From the NCBI GenBank assembly GCA_024402895.1, contig JAKSSX010000003.1, positions 1-64,000 on the forward strand: a DNA stretch of 64,000 bases, in the 5' to 3' direction. The position numbers and the translations under genes were made by a program. This stretch comes from Candidatus Saccharimonadota bacterium. GTDB taxonomy: Bacteria > Patescibacteriota > Saccharimonadia > Saccharimonadales > Saccharimonadaceae. The notes beneath the pieces were generated by a model, which saw only the letters and a list, made by a program, of their open reading frames with translations, searched no databases and had not been told where the DNA came from. Of this stretch, positions 50,457 to 57,048 are shown in pieces. Positions within the stretch are counted from its first letter, which is position 1; each line of letters opens with the position of its first letter.

Positions 50457-51106
50457 TAAATTGGGTCGTCCTTTTCGGTCTCTGCCATGAGGGTTGCGTA
50501 CATTTTGGCTTTGTCTGGTGCGTTAGCAATAACGCTGCCGGCGTTAATGACGGTTACACCTGCATGGACAATTTGGCGAATATTTTCGAGATTTACGCCG
50601 CCGTCCCAACCAATTTCGATACCTTGGTGAATTTCCTGAATTAGAGGAACCTTCTCGAGGAGAAGTGGATCAGCAGTGCCGCCGTATTTACCAAGTTCGC
50701 CGGAGAAAATGAGAGCGTGGTCAGCTTGCTCGAGAATCTCCTTGATTGATGGAGGATAGACACCTTTAACGATAGCGACGCCGACTTTCATGCCATTTTG
50801 TTTGAGAGTATCAAAAATTGGAAGCAGATCATCCTTTGCTTCGGCATGGAAAATGACGAGGTTTGGATGTAGCTTGATGAGGTTGTCGACATGGGCTGCT
50901 GGGTTAGCGGTCATCATGTGAATGTCGACATGCCAGCCTTTTGGCCACCAAGTTGCCGTCTCGCTGACGGTGACTTCTGGGGAAAGAGTGCCATCGGAAA
51001 TATCGATATGAGCACGCTTTACGAATGGATGATATTTTTGAATGATTTCTTTATACTCGGTTGGATTCTTAGTAAGAATCGTTGGAGCCACGATGGAAAT
51101 TGCCAT
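50456..51106 (-). CDS. rpe: Ribulose-phosphate 3-epimerase family
   Basis: A 216-residue TIM barrel converting ribulose 5-phosphate and xylulose 5-phosphate. SIVAPTILTKNP replaces the common IAPSIL start; RAHIDISDGTL and WHVDIHMMTANP supply the metal-binding His/Asp, and IGWDGGVNLENIRQIVHAGVTVINAGS is the phosphate site. Some residues differ from classical Rpe, so a related epimerase activity is possible. Co-operonic with rpiB and gapA. Confidence 0.82.
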   Translation of the reverse strand: MAISIVAPTILTKNPTEYKEIIQKYHPFVKRAHIDISDGTLSPEVTVSETATWWPKGWHVDIHMMTANPAAHVDNLIKLHPNLVIFHAEAKDDLLPIFDTLKQNGMKVGVAIVKGVYPPSIKEILEQADHALIFSGELGKYGGTADPLLLEKVPLIQEIHQGIEIGWDGGVNLENIRQIVHAGVTVINAGSVIANAPDKAKMYATLMAETEKDDPI

Positions 51107-51109
51107 GGA

Positions 51110-51550
51110 TTAATCCTCGTCTAATTTGTGGCAGCGCCTTTGATATTTTTCATCTGGAAGTGGCTTTGCATCTAGGAAGCCATCAAGAATTTCAGAGAAG
51201 TGATCGCGAGCGTTGTCTGCGGAAATGCAGAGAACGTTTGCGTTGTTGTGACCACGAGTCTCGATTGCGTCGCTTGCAGTGTTGCAGAGAGCGGCGCGGA
51301 CGCCTTTGTAGCGGTTAGCCTGCATGCACATGCCTTGGCCAGAGCCGCAGAGAAGGACGCCAAAGGATTCTTCGTCTGGATTGCGAAGAATTGCTTCGGC
51401 TACCTTCTTGGCGTAGTCATTAAAATCATCCTCGGCGTTGTATTCGCTTGCGCCGAAATCCGTGTATGGAATTTGTTGGCTAGAAAGCCAGTTAATAACG
51501 GCAGCTTTTAGCTCAAAGCCGCGATGGTCAGCGCCGAGGTAGACATGCAT
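51110..51550 (-). CDS. rpiB: Ribose-5-phosphate isomerase B
   Basis: A 146-residue RpiB/LacAB-type isomerase. VYLGADHRGFELK, the catalytic LLCGSGQGMCMQANRYKGVRAALC (Cys) and ETRGHNNANVLC are diagnostic. The C terminus is short and basic/acidic. The start at ATG 51550 (MHVYLGADHRG) follows the gapA stop by one base, so the genes are coupled; the longer frame upstream only runs back into gapA. Confidence 0.93.
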   Translation of the reverse strand: MHVYLGADHRGFELKAAVINWLSSQQIPYTDFGASEYNAEDDFNDYAKKVAEAILRNPDEESFGVLLCGSGQGMCMQANRYKGVRAALCNTASDAIETRGHNNANVLCISADNARDHFSEILDGFLDAKPLPDEKYQRRCHKLDED

Positions 51551-51551
51551 A

Positions 51552-52562
51552 TTAGTTGTTACCCATCTTGCCGAAATCGACACTAAGTTCTACTAAGCGG
51601 TTGCTGTAGCCCCATTCGTTGTCATACCATGCAACGACCTTGATGAGGTTGCCGTCGACGACGTCGGTGAGCTTTAGATCGACAATACAGGAATGTGCGT
51701 TACCGCGGAAGTCGATAGAAACGAGTTCTTCGTCGGTTGCTGCGAGGATGCCCTGATAGTAATCTTGAGCAGCTGCGCGGCGGAAGATGTCGTTGATTTC
51801 TTCAACGGTGGTTGGACGCTTGGTGACTGCAGTAATGTCAGAAAGGGAAACTACTGGGGTTGGTACGCGTACTGAAAGACCATTGAACTTGCCCTTGAGG
51901 GAAGGAATGGTGAGAGCAGCAGCTTTGCTTGCGCCGGTAGTAGTTGGAACGATGTTTTCTGCAGCATTGCGAGCTTCGCGGAGATCCTTTGCAGGAGCGT
52001 CCTGGAGCTTCTGGCTAGCAGTGTAGCTGTGGACAGTAGTCATCATAGCTTTGTCGATGCCGAGGTTATCCTCGAGAACTTTCATAACTGGTGCAATACA
52101 GTTGGTAGTGCAGGATGCGTTTGAAAGAATGACATCGTCGGTAGTAATCTGATCTTCGTTTACGCCGAGAACGATAGTCTTTGCGCCTTCGCCCTTTGCT
52201 GGAGCGGAGATGACGACCTTCTTTGCGCCTGCGTCGATGTGTGCGCGAGCCTTAGCTGGGTCGGTGAAGAAACCGGTAGATTCGATAACGACATCTACGC
52301 CCATAGAAGCCCATGGAAGAGCTGCTGGATCTTTTTCTGCGAGAACACGGATTTTCTTGCCGTTAACGATGATATTTTCTTCGTCAAAGCTGACTTCGTA
52401 GCCGTAAGTACCGTAGTTTGAGTCGTACTTCAAAAGATGTGCTAGAGTCTGTGCGTCAGTGAGGTCATTGATGGCAACAATCTCAGCATCGCTGCGTTCA
52501 AAAGCGATTTTGAAAGCGTTGCGACCGATGCGCCCAAACCCATTGATTGCGATTTTGACCAT
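51552..52562 (-). CDS. gapA: Glyceraldehyde-3-phosphate dehydrogenase
   Basis: A 336-residue glycolytic enzyme. IAINGFGRIGRNAFKIAFE binds NAD; the active-site Cys is in SNASCTTNCIAPVMKVL (about residue 150); the phosphate-binding RVPTPVVSLSDIT and WYDNEWGYSNRLVEL close the catalytic domain. Length is standard. AGGAGAAATACC precedes the ATG and a TATAAT lies upstream. It heads the gapA-rpiB-rpe-pfkB-LOG operon and is divergent from ppa. Confidence 0.97.
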   Translation of the reverse strand: MVKIAINGFGRIGRNAFKIAFERSDAEIVAINDLTDAQTLAHLLKYDSNYGTYGYEVSFDEENIIVNGKKIRVLAEKDPAALPWASMGVDVVIESTGFFTDPAKARAHIDAGAKKVVISAPAKGEGAKTIVLGVNEDQITTDDVILSNASCTTNCIAPVMKVLEDNLGIDKAMMTTVHSYTASQKLQDAPAKDLREARNAAENIVPTTTGASKAAALTIPSLKGKFNGLSVRVPTPVVSLSDITAVTKRPTTVEEINDIFRRAAAQDYYQGILAATDEELVSIDFRGNAHSCIVDLKLTDVVDGNLIKVVAWYDNEWGYSNRLVELSVDFGKMGNN

Positions 52563-52655
52563 TTGGTATTTCTCCTATATAAAATCTAGATTTTTCTTAT
52601 GCTTATTATATCATACGCCTTGTTGTATAATAAGGGGAAACGAAAGGAGTTTTTA

Positions 52656-53189
52656 ATGGCAGATTTTAATCAGATTTTGGATCCAGGAGAATATAAAGAA
52701 GGAACTATTAATGTTGTTGTTGAGATCCCAACCGGCAGCAATCACAAGATTGAATGGGACCGCAAGCGCGCTTGCTTTATGCTAGATCGCATTGAGCCAG
52801 TTGCTTTCGCAAAGCCATGCAACTACGGTTTTATTCCACAGACTCTCGATGAGGATGGTGATGAGCTCGATGCTCTTATTCTTACCGACCAGCCTTTGAC
52901 TACTGGTATTTACCTCAAAGCTCGCGTTCTTGGCGTTATGAAGTTTGTCGATGACGGCGAAGTTGACGATAAGATTATCTGTGTTGTTGATGACGACCGC
53001 AACAATGGCGACGCTATCAAGACTCTCGAAGATCTTCCAAAGCGCACTATTGAGCAGATTGAATTCCACTTCAACCACTACAAGGATCTTAAGAAGCCTG
53101 GCACTACTACCGTTAAGGGTTTCTTCGGCGTAGAAGAAGCAACTAAGGTCATCGAAGATTCTATCTCTCGCTGGCAGAGCGCTAACTAA
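52656..53189 (+). CDS. ppa: Inorganic pyrophosphatase, family I
   Basis: A 177-residue soluble pyrophosphatase that pulls biosynthetic reactions forward. NVVVEIPTGSNHKIEWD, NYGFIPQTLDEDGDELDALIL (metal-binding DGDxLD pattern) and DDEVDDKIICVV-like VDDGEVDDKIICVVDDDRN are visible, followed by FHFNHYKDLKK. The start at ATG 52656 has AAAGGAG upstream and TATAAT at 52626-52631; the frame before it is promoter DNA. Confidence 0.96.
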   Translation: MADFNQILDPGEYKEGTINVVVEIPTGSNHKIEWDRKRACFMLDRIEPVAFAKPCNYGFIPQTLDEDGDELDALILTDQPLTTGIYLKARVLGVMKFVDDGEVDDKIICVVDDDRNNGDAIKTLEDLPKRTIEQIEFHFNHYKDLKKPGTTTVKGFFGVEEATKVIEDSISRWQSAN

Positions 53190-53210
53190 TTAGGGCTAGT
53201 TTTAGTAAAG

Positions 53211-53242
53211 GGAATCCCGTCGTGAGGCGGGGTTCTTTTTTG
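53211..53242 (+). terminator. Terminator of ppa
   Basis: GAATCCCG pairs with CGGGGTTC (one wobble) and runs into six T residues. Confidence 0.8.
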
Positions 53243-53258
53243 TGTTATACTAGTACTA

Positions 53259-53324
53259 ATGAGCGCGTATCTAGGATTACGCTCTGTGGTTGGAATCGTT
53301 GCTACTTAGCGACGATTCTTTTTA
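53259..53324 (+). ncRNA. Candidate small RNA (~66 nt) with its own promoter and terminator
   Basis: An extended -10, TGTTATACT (-10 at 53247-53252), predicts a start near 53259. The RNA has a 5-bp hairpin (GAGCG...CGCTC, 53262-53285) and ends in a strong terminator: GAATCGTTGC / GCGACGATTC with loop TACTTA and five T residues (53294-53324). No plus-strand gene follows, so it stands alone. It overlaps the 3' end of a small minus-strand ORF. Confidence 0.6.
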
Positions 53325-53387
53325 TGCTTCGCTAACTTCAGATTTAGCGTAACTACCACGCGCCACACTTTTGCGCGAATTAGCATA
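53307..53387 (-). CDS. Possible 26-residue basic peptide opposite the small RNA
   Basis: AAAGGAG lies five bases before an ATG at 53387 on the minus strand. The frame encodes a short peptide, MLIRAKVWRVVVTLNLKLA followed by KHKKNRR. A hydrophobic core with a basic tail is a layout seen in type I toxins, but the core is only moderately hydrophobic. The last ~18 bases are antisense to the sRNA at 53259-53324. No clear promoter was identified, and the frame could be chance. Confidence 0.3.
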
Positions 53388-53547
53388 CTACTCCTTTCTG
53401 AGAGCTCTGACGGAGCCTAGAATATCGTTAATCGAACCCCCGCGAGAGCGGGTTTGATTATTGCATAGCGGGGAACCAAAACTCCGCATGAGGAGAGAAT
53501 ACGGTATTTCGGGCCATACCGTAAGCATAAGCATGATTTTCTATCTG
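53388..53547. other. Structured non-coding stretch
   Basis: It holds a 12-bp hairpin (AATCGAACCC and GC, 2-nt bulge, GAGA tetraloop; 53431-53460) and a perfect 8-bp hairpin TACGGTAT / ATACCGTA (53501-53524). Neither has a T run, so these are not ordinary terminators. A GCTTATGCTT motif follows on the minus strand. The stretch may belong to the 3' end of the helicase transcript or to an unknown RNA. Confidence 0.4.
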
Positions 53548-55281
53548 TTAGTAATTATTGAAATACTGTTTTAGATACTGGCGCAATTCATCGTCGCAAG
53601 CGTAAATGTAGACGCCTTTTACGGCGCGATTCATGAGGATTCTATATGTTCTCAAAATTTGTTCAAGCAAATCGTCTTCGCTGATAGTTTCGTTGTTTGC
53701 GACTTGGCGTTGGCTGCGTTTCATTGCGCCAGAATCTGCGCAGGCTTGCTTGTTGAATTTTAGCTTGCCGTCACGATAAATGAGGTCTTCGCCAATAATA
53801 ATGCCGACATAGTTTAAGTCGTCGCCTTGTACAGTGTAAATACAGCCAACCTCGTTGGCGGCATTTGCTGAGCCGATCCAGTTTTGCTGGGTGCTGTTCC
53901 AGCGGAAATTTACGCCGTCTATTTGGAAATCGTAGGCGGTTTTATCGTTCTTGGAATTCCACTTCCAGGCAAAACCTGCGACCATGCGTGCAAGACCGGA
54001 CTCCGATTCACGTTTTTGCATTTCGGACACGAAATCATGAATATCGTCGAAAATTCTTGCATCGAAGTTATCGAAAAGCTCTTTGTTTAGCGGTCTGAAA
54101 TTATTGGAGAAAATGCCATAGATGTAATCAATGTAAGCCTTGCCACCGATTGAGCGCATTTGAGTTTTGAGATAATAGTCGCGTCTTTCGAATTCTTCGG
54201 CATATTTTGCAATGTCGCTATTATTGATGTTGGTAGGGCGAATGCGTTGTTGGTTGCTGTAAACGAGGACAACATTCTTGCTTTTCTTCATGATCCAGTC
54301 GAGCTCGGAATGAATGCCTGTATTGCCGAATAACTTTTGATCAATCTCGTGAACTTGCTTGCCGAGCGTGCCGGTGACGCCGACTTTTAGTAGATGCGCC
54401 TCGTCGACGAGTGTGATGTCGAAATTATCATCGCTTTTGCCGAATTGGACAGGGGAAAAGATGCGTATATCTGCGCCGCCTAGGTCGATTTTCTTGAAGA
54501 TTTTTTGGATGCGGCTGCAAAGCGAAGGTTGTGGAACGATTAGGGCGATGCGTTTATTTTTGAAGCTTTGATTAATATGTTCAACTTCAAAGAAGACATC
54601 AAAATTTGACTCGTCTTCGATGCTATCGTTAAGATCGTCAAAAGATTGAAGGTCGGCGAGCAACTTGGCGAGATACATGATGACGATGGTTTTGCCGGTG
54701 CCAGCGTCGCCGTCGATAATGGAGAGGCTTTTCTTGTCGTCATTGATTGCTTCGTCTATATTTTGGACGATTTCCGTAACAACGTTGAGCTGTTCGAAGT
54801 TTAGATTTTTGTATGGAGAAAATTTGAATAGCTCGGAATTGTTGATTTCAGCGATCGTTTTGTCGGCGATTTTTAGTTCGCGGAGGCGATTCCAGATTTC
54901 TTCGAAAGTTTTGCGGTAATTTTGCTTGTCGTAATAATTGCGGTCGCACATGCCGCTGTTGCGGTTGAGGACTTTGTATTTTCCGTCACCACTAAAATAC
55001 TGAATGAGATAGGATTCTAAATCTAGGGCAACGCTCTTGTTGAAAGTTTCGTCGAAAACAACCCTGAAAGTACCATGCTGGAGGCTGGACTTTTCGGTGT
55101 TTGCCAGATGCTGGTTCATGCGATTTTTAAGGTTAGTCGTTTCGCCAATATAAATTTCGCGATTGTTGCTGATTTGGTAGACGACTGGCCAGTTTTCTTC
55201 CAAACGATTATCAGTAGCGAGCTGATTAACGGCCGCTTGGCTAAAAATGTAATCTTTGATTTGGAAAGTTTTTTCTGACAT
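53548..55281 (-). CDS. GIY-YIG nuclease domain fused to a DUF2075-type superfamily I helicase
   Basis: A 577-residue protein. About residues 32-100 form a GIY-YIG endonuclease domain (VVYQISNNREIYIGETTNLKNRMNQHL, with a downstream acid). The rest is a DUF2075/Schlafen-group-3-like helicase: Walker A IIDGDAGTGKTIVIMYLAK (about residue 195), Walker B FDITLVDEAHLL, a motif III-like VVLVYSNQQRI, and the C-terminal EVGCIYTVQGDDLNYVGIIIGED and TYRILMNRAVKGVYIYA (motifs V-VI). Such fusions are often found near defence or mobile genes; the substrate is unknown. It follows the MazG-like gene by one base. Confidence 0.85.
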   Translation of the reverse strand: MSEKTFQIKDYIFSQAAVNQLATDNRLEENWPVVYQISNNREIYIGETTNLKNRMNQHLANTEKSSLQHGTFRVVFDETFNKSVALDLESYLIQYFSGDGKYKVLNRNSGMCDRNYYDKQNYRKTFEEIWNRLRELKIADKTIAEINNSELFKFSPYKNLNFEQLNVVTEIVQNIDEAINDDKKSLSIIDGDAGTGKTIVIMYLAKLLADLQSFDDLNDSIEDESNFDVFFEVEHINQSFKNKRIALIVPQPSLCSRIQKIFKKIDLGGADIRIFSPVQFGKSDDNFDITLVDEAHLLKVGVTGTLGKQVHEIDQKLFGNTGIHSELDWIMKKSKNVVLVYSNQQRIRPTNINNSDIAKYAEEFERRDYYLKTQMRSIGGKAYIDYIYGIFSNNFRPLNKELFDNFDARIFDDIHDFVSEMQKRESESGLARMVAGFAWKWNSKNDKTAYDFQIDGVNFRWNSTQQNWIGSANAANEVGCIYTVQGDDLNYVGIIIGEDLIYRDGKLKFNKQACADSGAMKRSQRQVANNETISEDDLLEQILRTYRILMNRAVKGVYIYACDDELRQYLKQYFNNY

Positions 55282-55282
55282 A

Positions 55283-55597
55283 TTACAACTCGGTATATTT
55301 CTTGCTGTTGCCTTTAGATTTGTCGACTGGATATTTGGCGGAATTTTCTTTAATTTTATCCATGATGATATCCTCGAGATTTACGTCGAGCTTGTCGGCT
55401 AAGAGAATTGCATAATTGACGACGTCAGCTAGTTCGCGGCAGACTTCTTTTTTATCGAAATCGTCGTTCCATTGGAAGCATTCGAGCAATTCGCCGGATT
55501 CAATAGCGATGGATTTTGCGAGATTTGCAGGGGAATGAAACTGGTCCCAATCGCGGTCTTTTGTGAACTGAATTACGGCGTTTTTGACTTCGTCCAT
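55283..55597 (-). CDS. MazG-like nucleotide pyrophosphohydrolase
   Basis: A 104-residue all-alpha NTP pyrophosphatase of the MazG-like/dCTPase type. The metal-binding pattern is IAIESGELLECFQWN (E-x2-E) and then CRELADVVNYAILLAD (E-x2-D). It would hydrolyse a (d)NTP, possibly an altered or alarm nucleotide. TATAAT (minus strand, 55606-55611) ends eight bases before the ATG, so the mRNA should be leaderless or nearly so. It heads a two-gene operon with the GIY-YIG helicase, a pairing I recall from other bacteria but could not check. Confidence 0.85.
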   Translation of the reverse strand: MDEVKNAVIQFTKDRDWDQFHSPANLAKSIAIESGELLECFQWNDDFDKKEVCRELADVVNYAILLADKLDVNLEDIIMDKIKENSAKYPVDKSKGNSKKYTEL

Positions 55598-55623
55598 ATG
55601 TCTGTATTATATCAGTGCGAAAA

Positions 55624-55657
55624 CAAAAAGTAACTGATGAGAACCAGTTACTTTTTT
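55624..55657. terminator. Bidirectional terminator upstream of the MazG-like gene
   Basis: AAAAGTAACTG / CAGTTACTTTT around ATGAGAAC, with A and T tracts. No annotated gene ends here, so it may close an unrecognised minus-strand transcript or insulate the MazG promoter. Confidence 0.7.
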
Positions 55658-55668
55658 GATTTAAGACA
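55656..55668 (+). repeat. Repeat TTGATTTAAGACA, copy 1
   Basis: An exact 13-bp match to 55908-55920, followed in both by a CAYC-N4-GGTG type mini-hairpin. The third, looser copy is the hairpin at 55973-56000. Confidence 0.6.
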
Positions 55669-55759
55669 CCCTACGGTGCAGGGGAAATAATAACTCGAAA
55701 TTTATCTATCGCAAAGCACGAGCTTTAAGAAAGAAAAATAAGGTTTCATATCTTGAAAG

Positions 55760-55774
55760 TGTTATAATAAAAGA
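55760..55774 (+). promoter_or_regulatory. Extended -10 promoter of the structured RNA
   Basis: TGTTATAAT (-10 at 55763-55768). The seventh base after the box is G55775, the first base of the 15-bp closing stem. Confidence 0.6.
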
Positions 55775-56000
55775 GTCTTAAATCAATTTAATAATTTGCA
55801 CTTAGGCTACAATTCTGCACTTATTTTGTAGCGGAGTTTTTGAAACAACCCATAAACCCGGGAAGATTCATCGCTCCGGTTAGGCTGTTTCAGCTTAAGT
55901 GCAGAAATTGATTTAAGACATCATGCGGTGTAATGTTCCCGGATTCATGATGTAACCGGCTAAATTGTATTCAAATAAGACACCGCGTGGTGTCTTATTT
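55775..56000 (+). ncRNA. Highly structured RNA, probably the leader of the restriction-modification operon
   Basis: The core is 145 nt (55775-55919), closed by a perfect 15-bp stem: GTCTTAAATCAATTT with AAATTGATTTAAGAC. Inside, TGCACTTA (55797-55804) pairs with TAAGTGCA (55896-55903); GCTACAA/TTGTAGC (55806-55832) is a hairpin whose loop holds a second TGCACTTA; CGGAG (55832-55836) can pair with CTCCG (55874-55878) across GAAACA/TGTTTC, implying a pseudoknot. Downstream come ACATCATG/CATGATGT and a perfect 12-bp hairpin AAATAAGACACC-GCGT-GGTGTCTTATTT (55973-56000). No other promoter is seen before the methyltransferase. Confidence 0.65.
55908..55920 (+). repeat. Repeat TTGATTTAAGACA, copy 2
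   Basis: An exact copy of 55656-55668; it forms the 3' arm of the closing stem of the structured RNA. Confidence 0.6.
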
Positions 56001-56040
56001 TCTTTCTGTTGTGTTGTGGCGCTAGTGGTTAGGAGGCGCT

Positions 56041-57048
56041 ACGAGCTCAAAGAGGCTTTACGGGCAATATTACACTGTCACTAATCCATTCGAAACGGTG
56101 GGTTTTTATAAGTGGTTAGACGAGATAAAAATTAGTAGCGATGATGTAATTCTGGAACCGTTTGCTGGCGCAAATAACATCCCGAGAATGATAATAGAAG
56201 ATGACATTATGCCCGATTCAAAATGGGATTGTTTTGATTTGGAGCCAGGCGAGAATGTTCTTCCGGATTTTGAGATAAAAGTCGAGGATACGATAAACAA
56301 TTACCCGAAGGGATATAAAGTTGCTATTACTAATCCTCCATATTTAAGCAAGAATTCCGCTACTAGACGAGGTCTAAAGTATCCAGATACTGATTATGAC
56401 GATATCTATAAACTATGTTTAGATGTGATGCTGCGAAATACTCCATATGTTGCGGCTATTGTTCCTGAGACATTTTTGACGTCGAGGCTATTTCATAAGA
56501 GGCTTCATTCGGTCATTTCTTTAACATGTAAGATGTTTAGTGATACTGATTGTCCGGTGTGTTTAGCCCTTTTTGTGCCAGAAAAAGAAGCGCCTAAATC
56601 TTTTGATATATATAGAATGAATGAGCTTTTAGGGTCATATTCTGAGTTGACTGCTAATGACGTGCGTGATGTATTGGGGATTGCATGGAAATTTAACGAT
56701 CCTAATGGTGAGATAGGAATTTGGTGTATTGATAACACTAGAGAAGAATCAATCTTTTTTGGGAGAGGGGAAAAAATTTCGAGTGGAGACATTAAGAATA
56801 CTTCTCGCTCTATAACGAGAGTCGGTGGTTTTCCGGAGGGGATAAATATAGATGAATTTATTGATGCCTGTAATGAAATATTAGCTAAATATAGAGCAGG
56901 AACAAAAGATGTTTTTATGGCGTCCTTTAAAGGACTGCGTATCGATGGCCTTTATAGAAGAAGATTAGATTTTGCTACGGCTCGTAGAATAATGAATTTA
57001 GCTTTGTTTGAAGTTGCGAAGAGGGTGGCTAATAATGAGAAGAATTGA
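56041..57048 (+). CDS. N6-adenine DNA methyltransferase, predicted ACG start
   Basis: A 335-residue methyltransferase. If read from ACG 56041, it begins (M)SSKRLYGQYYTVTNPFETVG, which supplies the conserved GQYYT motif (motif X). Motif I is ILEPFAGANNIPRMI and the catalytic motif IV is ITNPPYLSKN. AGGAGG at 56031-56036 sits four bases before the ACG; no ATG, GTG or TTG occurs in frame between the upstream TAG at 56023 and GTG 56098. Starting at GTG 56098 would remove motif X and lacks a ribosome site. Codon use (many ATA, AGA, GGA) differs from neighbouring genes, suggesting transfer. It overlaps the next gene by 14 bases. Confidence 0.75.
   Translation, partial: TSSKRLYGQYYTVTNPFETVGFYKWLDEIKISSDDVILEPFAGANNIPRMIIEDDIMPDSKWDCFDLEPGENVLPDFEIKVEDTINNYPKGYKVAITNPPYLSKNSATRRGLKYPDTDYDDIYKLCLDVMLRNTPYVAAIVPETFLTSRLFHKRLHSVISLTCKMFSDTDCPVCLALFVPEKEAPKSFDIYRMNELLGSYSELTANDVRDVLGIAWKFNDPNGEIGIWCIDNTREESIFFGRGEKISSGDIKNTSRSITRVGGFPEGINIDEFIDACNEILAKYRAGTKDVFMASFKGLRIDGLYRRRLDFATARRIMNLALFEVAKRVANNEKN

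Noticed and set aside
55626-55655. CTGATGAG as part of a hammerhead ribozyme
   Set aside because: The bases belong to a simple terminator hairpin; the other hammerhead core elements (GAAA and cleavage site with stems) are absent.
56098-57048. GTG 56098 as the methyltransferase start
   Set aside because: It would drop the conserved GQYYT motif that is encoded in frame upstream, and it has no ribosome site.
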